Shown piece after piece: positions 1 through 8,761 of a stretch of 64,000 bases of DNA. Numbering within the stretch: position 1 is the stretch's first letter; every line of letters starts with the position of its first letter. The notes beneath the pieces were generated by a model. That model saw only the letters and a program-made list of their open reading frames with translations. It did not search any database and was not told the DNA's origin. A program made the translations under genes and the position numbers. The DNA comes from Pseudomonadota bacterium (lineage in GTDB: Bacteria; Pseudomonadota; Gammaproteobacteria; Xanthomonadales; SZUA-38): contig JBCCCR010000001.1 in the NCBI GenBank assembly GCA_039033415.1, positions 124,001 to 188,000 of the forward strand, read 5' to 3'.

Positions 1-152
1 CGCTAAAGCGACCCCAATAACCAACGCTGTTCGCCCGCGCCCCTTTCGGCTGCGTGCGTTTTGTCGTTGGCACGGAAAAATGCGCGGTTTTGGTGCCGGA
101 TTACGTTTATATAAGTAATGGCCCGATTCCGTAGCAGTGACGGCAGGAGAAT

Positions 153-1955
<1,803 letters not shown>

Positions 1956-2281
1956 GGTGCTGTCACGGTCCCGCTTGGTGGTTTTGCCAAGCGCGCCGGT
2001 GCCAGGTTTCAAGGCCTGCTCCCGTAGGGGCGGGCCTATTTTTGTGGCTCCGTTGCCGTTTTGGCGAGCCAGCACGCCGGCAACAGGGACGCCGTAAATA
2101 CGTCCCTGTAGGCTCAGCCTCGGCATCCATGCCTCGGATGCCCTGTTGTCGGCGCCCCGACTCCCCAAACCTGTATCCCGTTTGGCCTGAGTAAATCGGT
2201 CAACGCTGATCATCCGCGCTTCCATTTACTCTCGGCAAATATGCCCCATATCGACCTTAGGAAAAGCATTGGGTCCCGCAG
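1956..2281. other. Intergenic region downstream of rpoD with a perfect stem-loop
   Basis: A 326-bp stretch with no convincing gene. It holds a perfect 9-bp inverted repeat, ACAGGGACG (2083-2091) and CGTCCCTGT (2101-2109), with a 9-nt AT-rich loop. Further short repeats flank it (gcctcggcatccatgcctcgg and gccggcaaca... gttgtcggc). The look is that of a dispersed REP-like palindrome rather than a simple terminator, because no T-run follows the stem. A weaker hairpin, GCTTGG/CCAAGC at 1973-1992, lies just after the rpoD stop. Confidence 0.45.
2083..2109. repeat. Perfect 9-bp inverted repeat (REP-like stem-loop)
   Basis: ACAGGGACG and CGTCCCTGT are exact reverse complements separated by ccgtaaata. 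Similar 'agggacGccGTAAATAcgtccct' elements are, from memory, scattered between genes in gammaproteobacterial genomes. Copy number in this genome cannot be judged from one window. Confidence 0.5.
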
Positions 2282-3043
2282 ATGTTTCGATGGTGGAAAA
2301 ACCGGCGCAGGCAGAAAATTCTTCGCGAGCATCCGATCGCTGAGGGCGAGTGGGCGGATACCGTTGCGGCTTTGCCGTTGCTTCAGCAGCTTGAACCGGC
2401 CCAGCTCGCTGAGCTTCGCGCCATGGCCACCTGGTTCATGCACGAGAAGGATTTTTATGGGGGCGGTGATATGGACGTGGTCCGCCCGGTGGAGCTTCTC
2501 ATCGCAGCGCAGTCCTGCCTGCCGGTGCTCAATATTGGCTACGAATGGCTAGAGGGCTGGTACTCCGTCTTTGTTTTTCCCGGCGCCTTTCGCAGCCGGC
2601 AAAGCTGGCGCAACCATATGGGGCTCGTAGATGACGACAAACGCGTGCTGGCGGGCGTCGCCTACCAAAAAGGTGGCATGGTGCTGAGCTGGAACAACGT
2701 CACGCATGATGTGGCCGACCCTGATGATGGCAATAACGTGATCATCCACGAGATTGCGCACAAGATTGATATGCGCAATGGCCCCGCTGACGGCTACCCA
2801 GCGCTGCACAAAGGAATGTCACGAGGGAAATGGGCCGACGTGATGCAGAAAGCCTTCGAGGATCTCAACAAACAGGCGCGGCGTGGACGCCCGCGAATCG
2901 ATCCTTATGGCGCTACGGAACCCGCTGAGTTTTTTGCCGTGACCTCCGAGTATTACTTCGAGAACCCCGACCGTCTTAAGGATGCCTACCCGGACGTCTA
3001 TAGTCAGCTGCACCAGTTCTACCGCGGCACTGCGGCTGCCTAA
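2282..3043 (+). CDS. mtfA: MtfA-family zinc-dependent peptidase (M90)
   Basis: A 253-aa homologue of E. coli MtfA (265 aa), a cytosolic zinc aminopeptidase. In enterics MtfA binds the glucose-regulation repressor Mlc and so affects the PTS glucose transporter. The sequence shows the zinc motif HEIAHKID (HExxH) at about residues 156-163 and the downstream Glu-containing segment TEPAEFFAVTSEYYFENP that completes the site in this family. The N-terminus (MFRWWKNRRRQKIL) is the usual basic helix. The gene stands alone between rpoD and the tRNA. Whether Mlc is the partner here is not known, so the regulatory role is inference from the family. Confidence 0.93.
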   Translation: MFRWWKNRRRQKILREHPIAEGEWADTVAALPLLQQLEPAQLAELRAMATWFMHEKDFYGGGDMDVVRPVELLIAAQSCLPVLNIGYEWLEGWYSVFVFPGAFRSRQSWRNHMGLVDDDKRVLAGVAYQKGGMVLSWNNVTHDVADPDDGNNVIIHEIAHKIDMRNGPADGYPALHKGMSRGKWADVMQKAFEDLNKQARRGRPRIDPYGATEPAEFFAVTSEYYFENPDRLKDAYPDVYSQLHQFYRGTAAA

Positions 3044-3082
3044 AGACCCGTGGACTGATGCCCTGTGCCGCAGGCAATCGGG

Positions 3083-3088
3083 TACAAT
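3083..3088 (+). promoter_or_regulatory. Probable -10 element of the tRNA-Ile promoter
   Basis: TACAAT (5/6 to TATAAT) lies 11 nt before the mature tRNA 5' end. No clear -35 hexamer is present at 16-18 bp, so the assignment rests on the -10 match and position. Confidence 0.4.
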
Positions 3089-3099
3089 AAGCGCTGGTC

Positions 3100-3424
3100 G
3101 GGCCCTTAGCTCAGTTGGTTAGAGCAGGGGACTCATCTTCATGGTGCGCCTGTCTGGTAACAGGCAGGATGAACGGGATGAATTCAGGGAAACCTTCACG
3201 GCAGCAGGCCGCTGGCAACCCTGAGCCAAGCCGCGGGTACACCCGCGGAAGGTGCAGAGACTACCTGAGGGCTGGCGCCCGCCGCCGAGCGCCCTTAATC
3301 ACAGGCTAGAGCGTCCCGCACCCTGGCAACCGAGCTCAGGGTGGTGAGATAGTCCAACGCCCGGTGGAAACACCGGGGCACGTGAATCCCTTGGTCGTAG
3401 GTTCAAGTCCTACAGGGCCCACCA
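3100..3424 (+). tRNA. tRNA-Ile(CAU) interrupted by a group I intron
   Basis: Exon 1 is 3100-3136 and exon 2 is 3385-3424. Joined, they fold into a standard tRNA: acceptor GGGCCCT/AGGGCCC, D-arm GCTC/GAGC, anticodon stem GGGGA/TCCCT with loop CTCATAA, T-arm GTAGG-TTCAAGT-CCTAC, discriminator A, and encoded CCA (3422-3424). The anticodon is CAU. The body resembles E. coli tRNA-Ile2 (ileX) far more than a methionine tRNA (no C1-A72 mismatch, no three G-C initiator pairs). It therefore should be the isoleucine tRNA whose C34 is changed to lysidine by TilS to read AUA. The intron sits between positions 36 and 37, so the gene is functional only after splicing. Confidence 0.9.
3137..3384 (+). ncRNA. 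Self-splicing group I intron in the anticodon loop of tRNA-Ile(CAU)
   Basis: A 248-nt insertion exactly after anticodon nucleotide U36. The exon triplet CAU can pair with an internal guide GUG (3144-3146), giving the U-G wobble at the 5' splice site. The intron ends in G (3384). Further signs: a P2 hairpin GCCTG/CAGGC (3148-3165), P4 CAGGG/CCCTG (3185-3189 and 3219-3223), a P6 hairpin built on CCGCGGGT/ACCCGCGG (about 3230-3248), and the core P7 strands GCAGAGACTAC (about 3254) and GAGATAGTCC (about 3346). The layout, tRNA host and insertion point match the small Azoarcus tRNA-Ile intron (established family knowledge). There is no room for a homing endonuclease. Confidence 0.88.
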
Positions 3425-3430
3425 ATTTTC
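3380..3430 (+). repeat. Left attachment-site repeat (51 bp, 3' end of tRNA-Ile)
   Basis: Positions 3380-3430 reappear at 10457-10507 with a single mismatch (GGTCG versus GGACG). The repeat covers the last 5 nt of the intron (acgtg), the whole 3' exon with CCA, and 6 nt beyond. Duplication of a tRNA 3' end is the standard trace of tyrosine-recombinase integration. This side keeps the functional gene. Confidence 0.88.
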
Positions 3431-3526
3431 AAATGTAAGGTCCTAAGACCTCTTGCCGAGATCCACAAAGGGTTCACCCACGGACCTTCTCATAGCCATG
3501 TTACTGGAGAGTTGGGCCTTGCGATC

Positions 3527-4156
3527 TCATCCGACTCTGACTTGTTTGATGACCAGTCCGCCAGCCAAAAAAGTAACAATCAGAATCAATGTGCCAAGAG
3601 TCGACAGGGTCGGCACGCTAATGGGCGCCGCCCCTAGAACGGACCAGACGCCACCGCTCCCTACTGTGGTACCGGCAAGGGCGTAATCTGGGTCTGCCAT
3701 ATCGGGCAGAGCAATCTCACAAGAGGGCGGCTGGCATGGCGCATTCCGAAATGCTTCGATAATCCATCCGCTTCCATCATTGCGGCTAGCGGTGAGTAAA
3801 CCGTCTACGGTCCCGGTAGCAGTTGTCGGAACCGGCAGCGACCAAAGCAGTATTCGCCATTCCGTTATATTGCCACTAACGTCAGTGCTTATCTCAAACC
3901 GCCGGATGGAAGTGTTGGCCGGCGTGTAATCTCGAACTGTGTCGGAAAACCGAAAGTCAACGAGTAACGCATCGACATCCTGGAGCATCAAGCCCGATGC
4001 CAACGGGTTCGCCGTTGTAAATTCACCAGTCACACGAGTCCCTGCAGAGAATATTCCTGGATTGGCGTTACTAAATGGCTGGCCGACATACTCGTAGGTT
4101 GCTCCAATAGACAGCGGAGACAAAAGAAGGGCAGAAATCAGTAAAAGGACTCTCAA
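3527..4156 (-). CDS. Secreted protein with C-terminal IPTL-CTERM-type sorting segment
   Basis: A 209-aa protein of unknown role. It begins with a signal peptide (LRVLLLISALLLSPLSIGA) and ends with VPTLST, a single hydrophobic helix and a short weakly basic tail (KQVRVG). That is the arrangement of the IPTL-CTERM tripartite domain found on surface proteins. The middle part (about 20-175) has no recognised domain; two Cys residues (NAPCQPPSCE) could form a disulfide. The start is TTG at 4156, 8 nt after GAGGAGG; the reading frame is open further upstream, but only this start gives both a ribosome site and a signal peptide at the N-terminus. The gene occupies the place where the missing part of the integrase should be, against the tRNA. 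Confidence 0.7.
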   Translation of the reverse strand: MRVLLLISALLLSPLSIGATYEYVGQPFSNANPGIFSAGTRVTGEFTTANPLASGLMLQDVDALLVDFRFSDTVRDYTPANTSIRRFEISTDVSGNITEWRILLWSLPVPTTATGTVDGLLTASRNDGSGWIIEAFRNAPCQPPSCEIALPDMADPDYALAGTTVGSGGVWSVLGAAPISVPTLSTLGTLILIVTFLAGGLVIKQVRVG

Positions 4157-4413
4157 AGTGAAAACCTCCTCTCGGATTCGTGGTTGACTCTCACGACGGC
4201 GATCCCAAAACACGGTCTCGTATTCTGGCTGCAAGGGTAGCTTAGGCGCTCGCCAAACTGCCGTATCCATCAGAACTCTGACTTCAGCTTGTCTGCGAGT
4301 TCCGCAGCCTGCATTTTGTTGGTAGTCCCAAGGCTTTGGTGTTTGCGTCGATGATCCGGTGCCGTGAACCGGACCCACCAGGTGCCGCGTTTCCCTCGTT
4401 GGTAGATTTGCAT
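4153..4413 (-). pseudogene. Remnant of a tyrosine-recombinase integrase (N-terminal part only)
   Basis: The ATG at 4413 follows AAGGAGA. The first 47 codons read like the N-terminal arm-binding region of a phage-type integrase (MQIYQRGKRGTWWVRFTAPD, then QSLGTTNKMQAAELADKLKS). An in-frame TGA follows at 4272. Reading through it, the frame continues in integrase style (WIRQFGERLSYP, GIAVVRVNHESE) to a second stop at 4153. There the IPTL-CTERM gene begins, overlapping the last codons. The core-binding and catalytic (R-H-R-Y) domains are absent. An intact gene of about 1 kb would have ended close to the tRNA, the usual place for an integrase. Confidence 0.72.
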
Positions 4414-4607
4414 GAATGCATTCTCCTTCTTGATCGGCGCGGCGACCGCTCGGGGCCAGTATAGCCCCGCACGAAATCCAGCACGTCGTCGCGCAGAAAT
4501 ACCCATGACCGCCCAACGCGGCGACCCGGCAATCGGCCAGCCCGCGCGTGACGCTTGACGGTCTCGCTACAGCAATGAAGGAGCCGTGCTGCCTCGGCAA
4601 CTCCCAC
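4284..4607 (-). CDS. Excisionase-like helix-turn-helix DNA-binding protein
   Basis: The first 50 residues match the small MerR-like/excisionase fold: VAEAARLLHCCSETVKRH as the helix-turn-helix, then RAGRLPGRRVGRSWVF, the beta-wing that contacts DNA. Proteins of this type normally end soon after the wing (about 60-70 aa). Here the frame runs on for 50 more low-complexity basic residues over the integrase start, suggesting that the original stop was lost or frameshifted. The GTG start at 4607 lacks a good ribosome site; the open frame upstream carries the more typical SLPTVGVAEAA, so the true start may be slightly upstream. It would have acted as recombination directionality factor or integrase regulator. 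Function today is doubtful. Confidence 0.6.
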   Translation of the reverse strand: MGVAEAARLLHCCSETVKRHARAGRLPGRRVGRSWVFLRDDVLDFVRGYTGPERSPRRSRRRMHSCKSTNEGNAAPGGSGSRHRIIDANTKALGLPTKCRLRNSQTS

Positions 4608-5106
4608 GGTAGGGAGCGAATTTGAAGTGGGTGTCAGGTCTTCTATGGTGCTAAATCAAGTTGGTTAGTGTTTCTGACCGATCCGTCTTCGAGAAAAACG
4701 AACCCCTGCCGAGGCAGTGATGGTCTGTGGGACACCAATCCCAGTCACCTGACGGGCCTGAGTATCAGGCCAGGCGGATGCTGCCCGTAGGACATATTGT
4801 CCGCCCTTATGGCCAGCTTAAGATGCAAGCTGGCGAGGTTGAGTAATGGCAAAAGCGTATTGACCTCCTTAAGAAGTTGACCGAAATCGAGTTGAAAGAA
4901 CCGCAATGCGGCGAATTGGAACCCGGCCGAAGCCGCGTTAGGACCGAAGTCCGAAAGTGCCTCAGTTCCGCTAAGGCGCCGGTTGTGATTTGTACGGTAG
5001 CAGCAGATCACTCGCCCGTCCCGCGAAAAGTCCGGGTAGAAGTAGCCGGGGTAAACGCTTGACAAGCCGCGTCACTACCCGTAAGGCTAGTGACGCGACC
5101 AAGACC
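4608..5106. other. Intergenic stretch in the island without a confident gene
   Basis: About 500 bp between the excisionase-like gene and the subtilase gene. Two overlapping short frames exist (4745-5065 minus, 4877-5062 plus). Neither shows a domain, a ribosome site or a signal peptide. A perfect 8-bp hairpin, GCCAGCTT/AAGCTGGC, lies at 4812-4834, and a strong hairpin lies next to the subtilase stop (separate entry). It may be decayed coding sequence. Confidence 0.4.
5069..5096 (-). terminator. Hairpin downstream of the subtilase gene
   Basis: GCGTCACTA (5069-5077) and TAGTGACGC (5088-5096) form a perfect 9-bp stem with a 10-nt loop, 10 bp beyond the subtilase stop codon. No clear T-run follows on the minus strand, so termination may be weak, or the hairpin may protect the mRNA 3' end. 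Confidence 0.5.
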
Positions 5107-7674
5107 CTATTGCGCTTCCACGGCTACGGGTTGTGAGATCCTTACTCTGATTTGGTCGTAGATTGGTATTGAAGTTTCTTCGGGCACCTCAAGAGTCACG
5201 ACCAGGGCATAGGGAATTTCCGTGTCCAGCCTCGAAGCCCCAGCGGCGCAATTCACAGATATCGGGAGTGTTGGGTTATCCGGCAGATCCACGACGATAT
5301 CCCTTGTCATGATCTCATGTTGGACGGTGCCACGCCTTACTGTCCGGTGGTCTGCTTCAGTTCGCTGGACCCTCAATGGATTTTTTGCGGAAGCGGGAAT
5401 ATCAGCCCACAAATTCGCTTTCCGATAATTCTGTACTTTGCCGTTACACGGAGTTAGCCAAGCCAATGTGACGATGACCCGTCGCTCAACAAAGATTCCC
5501 CCTAACGCCCGAGGTATTGGAATTTGGAACTGATGGCCTTCCTCTGATGCTATCCAGCCTGTCCTAATCATCGTGGCTCTCTGCTCTGCGGAGCCAAGAG
5601 TTCTCGCGACATCAGCACATCCGTAGCCAAGAAAGCAGGTTATTGGATCGCGAATCGTGCGAACCGTAACCTCATTCTTTATCAGGAGTTCTCTGATTTT
5701 GCTCTCATCCGGTCCCCAGCTGGCCCCGTGAATTAGTAAAGCCTTCATCAGACAAACCTCTTCGGCTCTGCTTAGTCCTCTTGTTTCCCTATTTGGACCG
5801 ATCACGGCCTCGTAGATCTGCGCTGCGGCTCTCGTCGCTAAGGCCGCCGAGTTGCTCGAACCTCGGGTGTGACCAGCGCCAGCGCCACCTGCCCTCGCTG
5901 GCAAGGCAACATAATGCCCCGGTGGTGCCAGATTGTTCTGCGGTAACAGAGTTGTGGTCTCACCATTTCCATCAAGACGCAGGGCGTAAAAGATTCGCCC
6001 AGCTGGGAACAAGACCTCTGGTTTCGTGGATCGGTTCATACCCGCCGAGATGGTCAAAGTTGCGCATGGCAACACCGCGTTTCCGATTGGGTCGTAAACG
6101 TCAGCAACTTGCAGTGGGGCTGAAAGATCTGAGTGCACCGGTCCGACAGTGACCGCATTTACACTCTCGGCTGGGCTCATAATTCGTCTATTCTGTCTAT
6201 CTTCATAAAGTGCCTGTAGCACCAGTTCTTCGCGTTCTTCGTTCGTGATTTCGCGAAAACGTTGTCGAGTTAGCGGAAGAACTATCGGCCCTGCATGGTT
6301 GCCAGCGCTAACCACGAACAAAACTTTGTGTTTCCAAGATAGCCAGTCAAGCAGCCGAGCGCAGGGGCTCATCTCGCGGTAGAAAAGACGATTCGGGTCT
6401 CCGATTGACAAGTTGATTATGCGAACTTCTGGAGACCCGCCGGGCGAGCCGTCAGGTTGCTCGAATATCCTAGTAACCGCCCGGTGTATCAGATCCACAA
6501 GCAGTTCGTCCTCCGGGACGACTTCGGGTGGAGGCGTCACAAAAGAGTGAGTGGACGGTTTGAGAATTGGCCTAACGTATATTCTTCGAGTAGAGGGCTC
6601 GCCCGCGGCTGATTTGTCTCCGTGCACGATAAGCGACGCCATAGCAGACCCATGGCGTCGGGAGGCCGCAGGATAGGAATCGGCCCAGTCGTCTGCATCG
6701 TCTAATGAAATAAACCCATCCAGCCAAGGGTGGCCAGCTGGCAGCCCGTCCAATAGTGCAACGATTGGCTCCGCTTCCGGATCTGATGGCTGGCCGGTGG
6801 GCTCTTCGATATTGACATGCGACGCGGAGATATTCGCAGCAGACTGCCCAACGCTCCGGAAGTAGAGGATCTCGTCTGCCAGCGCCAAATCCACCTGGTC
6901 AGCGTTTTCCAGTAACTGTCGTATCTGAGATTCCGGCATATGGACGAGAGCTGCTTGGTATTCGATGCTCTGAATGTCGGCCGTTTTTGCGCAGGTGCCA
7001 CCCATTTCTTCAACGAGTTGCTGAACACTGGCAAGTTTCCTGTTCCTGATCCTCGGATCGCGAGAGAAAACGAGTTCCAATTCTACTGGGATTATTTGCT
7101 GCCCAACCGCGAGTCTGCTCCTCCAGTCTTGGATGACCTCGGGATTCAACCGGTCGTTCGCGTTCCAAAATCTAATTTTGCGCGTCCTTTCAAAAACATC
7201 TTTAAACGCTCCCAATCCCCAGGGCAGTTTCCTCTCTTGCTGCCAGGTTTCCCAAAGCGACAACAGCTGGACGATTGCGGATTGGTCGGCCATCGAAAGG
7301 TAAAGTCGTCCCCCGAGGAGGCGCGTTGGGTCATCGGTGCGAAAAAAATCGTCGTCTGGCTCGATGTCCTCCGCTATACCCTCAGATAGCCATCGAAGCT
7401 GGGATCGCCTAAGTGCGTTGAAAAAGTTATCAACCGCGCCAACGGTCTCAATCACTAGTACTTTCTCAGGTGTCAGACCATTTGCCCGAGTCACCCAAAA
7501 AGCTTGTCTGTTATCGAGTGTGTCTCTTAGCCTACGAAAAACTGGGCCGATTCTTTCTTGTTGCCGGGAGCGGTTAGGAGTATTCGTTTTGTCGCCGCCT
7601 CCGGTTCTTTTTCTGCGTGCCCCTTCGTCAGGAGGCTGGAGCCATAAGTGCGGAAGCTGGTTACGGTCAGCCAT
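5107..7674 (-). CDS. Subtilase (S8 serine protease) of an AAA+/subtilase pair
   Basis: An 855-aa predicted cytoplasmic serine protease with no signal peptide or membrane segment. The S8 catalytic triad is complete: Asp309 in VALLDG, His341 in RRHGSAMASL, Ser607 in RGSSNSAALATRAA. The oxyanion Asn459 lies in VVSAGNHAG. The first 300 residues form an uncharacterised domain, and about 200 residues follow the catalytic Ser. The N-terminus is Arg/Lys-rich. The start overlaps the end of the AAA+ ATPase gene by 8 bp, which indicates coupled translation and a joint function, with the ATPase likely controlling or feeding the protease. Such cytosolic subtilase/AAA+ pairs recur in bacterial accessory regions; I know of no settled biochemical role for this one. 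A role in phage defence or regulated cell death is inference. Confidence 0.85.
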   Translation of the reverse strand: MADRNQLPHLWLQPPDEGARRKRTGGGDKTNTPNRSRQQERIGPVFRRLRDTLDNRQAFWVTRANGLTPEKVLVIETVGAVDNFFNALRRSQLRWLSEGIAEDIEPDDDFFRTDDPTRLLGGRLYLSMADQSAIVQLLSLWETWQQERKLPWGLGAFKDVFERTRKIRFWNANDRLNPEVIQDWRSRLAVGQQIIPVELELVFSRDPRIRNRKLASVQQLVEEMGGTCAKTADIQSIEYQAALVHMPESQIRQLLENADQVDLALADEILYFRSVGQSAANISASHVNIEEPTGQPSDPEAEPIVALLDGLPAGHPWLDGFISLDDADDWADSYPAASRRHGSAMASLIVHGDKSAAGEPSTRRIYVRPILKPSTHSFVTPPPEVVPEDELLVDLIHRAVTRIFEQPDGSPGGSPEVRIINLSIGDPNRLFYREMSPCARLLDWLSWKHKVLFVVSAGNHAGPIVLPLTRQRFREITNEEREELVLQALYEDRQNRRIMSPAESVNAVTVGPVHSDLSAPLQVADVYDPIGNAVLPCATLTISAGMNRSTKPEVLFPAGRIFYALRLDGNGETTTLLPQNNLAPPGHYVALPARAGGAGAGHTRGSSNSAALATRAAAQIYEAVIGPNRETRGLSRAEEVCLMKALLIHGASWGPDESKIRELLIKNEVTVRTIRDPITCFLGYGCADVARTLGSAEQRATMIRTGWIASEEGHQFQIPIPRALGGIFVERRVIVTLAWLTPCNGKVQNYRKANLWADIPASAKNPLRVQRTEADHRTVRRGTVQHEIMTRDIVVDLPDNPTLPISVNCAAGASRLDTEIPYALVVTLEVPEETSIPIYDQIRVRISQPVAVEAQ

Positions 7675-8662
7675 TCAGTTGAGTTTGATCTGGCGCTTTA
7701 GGCCGGGCCTGCCACTGGCCCAACTTTCTCTTCACGATTTCAGGTATGTCCGCGTCGGGTGACTCGAGCAGGCATCTCCGCCGTACATCACGAGTAAAGT
7801 CTTCAAGCTCTGCAAAGCTAAGCCCATTCAGCTTGTCTGCCAAAGTGCGAGGAGACAGGCCAAGAGGCGAATTCAGTTGGTTTTCGAACTTGGAAAACCA
7901 CGATATCCGCTGTTTTCTAGAAGGCATCGGCAGACATAAACGCAACTCAAAGCGGCGCCAAACAGCCCGGTCTAAGAGTTCATCGTGGTTGCTTGCAACA
8001 ACCACAACGACGTGACTCGGGAGGGCGTCTAGTTGTAGCAGTAGCGAGCTGACGACACGCTTGATCTCTCCCGAATCGTTAGCATCGCCGCGCTCTTTCC
8101 CAATTGCATCAAACTCGTCAAAGAACAACACGCACTTTCTCGTCGAGGCAAACTCGATTACCGCGCGAAGCCTGTCGTTGGTCTCACCGAGATATTTCCC
8201 GATCAATCCCTCATATCGAACAACGATCATGGGTACCATAAGTTCAAAAGCGATTGCTTCGGCCAGAGAGGTTTTTCCGGTGCCAGGGGGCCCGATGCAC
8301 ATTACTCTGTGGCGCGGCTCTTCGCCGTGGGCACGAAGAAGATCTGAGCGATGCTGCTCCTCGATTAGCTCGCTAACATTGGCCGAGAGCGTCCTGGGTA
8401 GCACCAAATCCGTAAGTTTTCGCTCGGGGTCGATCTGATGAACGAGCCTATTGATTCGGTTGTCCCAGCCCGCCTGAACGGCTCCCACCTTGTGCCCGTG
8501 GTCATGGTGGTCATTCAAGATAGAGGCGAGTCTGTCGGCAAGAACGTTATGCCTTTTGGATCTTTCATCCGCGATCAGACTCTCCACTGTCCGCTTGAAG
8601 GCCGCCCTGTCTCCAGTGCGCTCGGCTTTTACAAGGTTGGTGAGGAGATCTGCTCTGGCCAT
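7667..8662 (-). CDS. AAA+ ATPase partner of the subtilase
   Basis: A 331-aa single-domain AAA+ protein. Walker A is GPPGTGKT (124-131), Walker B is VLFFDE (178-183), sensor 1 is VVVVVASN, and LDRAVWRRFE carries the arginine-finger region typical of classical FtsH/CDC48-type AAA modules. A pore-loop-like segment, YEGLIGKYLGET, follows strand 2. The N-terminal 110 residues are helical and unlike known adaptor domains. It is the first gene of the minus-strand operon and overlaps the subtilase start. By analogy with other AAA+/protease pairs it could unfold substrates or act as an ATP-driven switch for the protease (inference). It begins 99 bp from the divergent HTH gene. Confidence 0.85.
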   Translation of the reverse strand: MARADLLTNLVKAERTGDRAAFKRTVESLIADERSKRHNVLADRLASILNDHHDHGHKVGAVQAGWDNRINRLVHQIDPERKLTDLVLPRTLSANVSELIEEQHRSDLLRAHGEEPRHRVMCIGPPGTGKTSLAEAIAFELMVPMIVVRYEGLIGKYLGETNDRLRAVIEFASTRKCVLFFDEFDAIGKERGDANDSGEIKRVVSSLLLQLDALPSHVVVVVASNHDELLDRAVWRRFELRLCLPMPSRKQRISWFSKFENQLNSPLGLSPRTLADKLNGLSFAELEDFTRDVRRRCLLESPDADIPEIVKRKLGQWQARPKAPDQTQLNG

Positions 8663-8706
8663 CGTCGGCTATCTTTTCACAATTGAGTTTGGGGCGCACA
8701 TATCGT

Positions 8707-8735
8707 TTGACTTAGTTACCCATTGGGTAAATAAT
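8707..8735 (+). promoter_or_regulatory. Divergent-region promoter and palindromic operator
   Basis: TTGACT (8707-8712) and AATAAT (8730-8735) are spaced 17 bp apart, both 5/6 to consensus, and read toward the HTH gene. The spacer is filled by TTACCCATTGGGTAA (8716-8730), a perfect 7-1-7 palindrome. Its position would let a bound repressor block polymerase. The adjacent HTH protein is the obvious candidate, giving autorepression and possibly joint control of the divergent AAA+/subtilase operon. Confidence 0.65.
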
Positions 8736-8761
8736 AACTGTGTTCACAAGACATAGCTCAA

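Noticed and set aside
3115-3309. A short open frame inside the tRNA/intron that could be read as a homing endonuclease
   Set aside because: It starts in the tRNA exon, has no LAGLIDADG or GIY-YIG motif, and is explained by structured intron RNA.
4745-5065. Short genes on either strand between the excisionase-like gene and the subtilase
   Set aside because: No domain, ribosome site or signal peptide; the two frames overlap each other.
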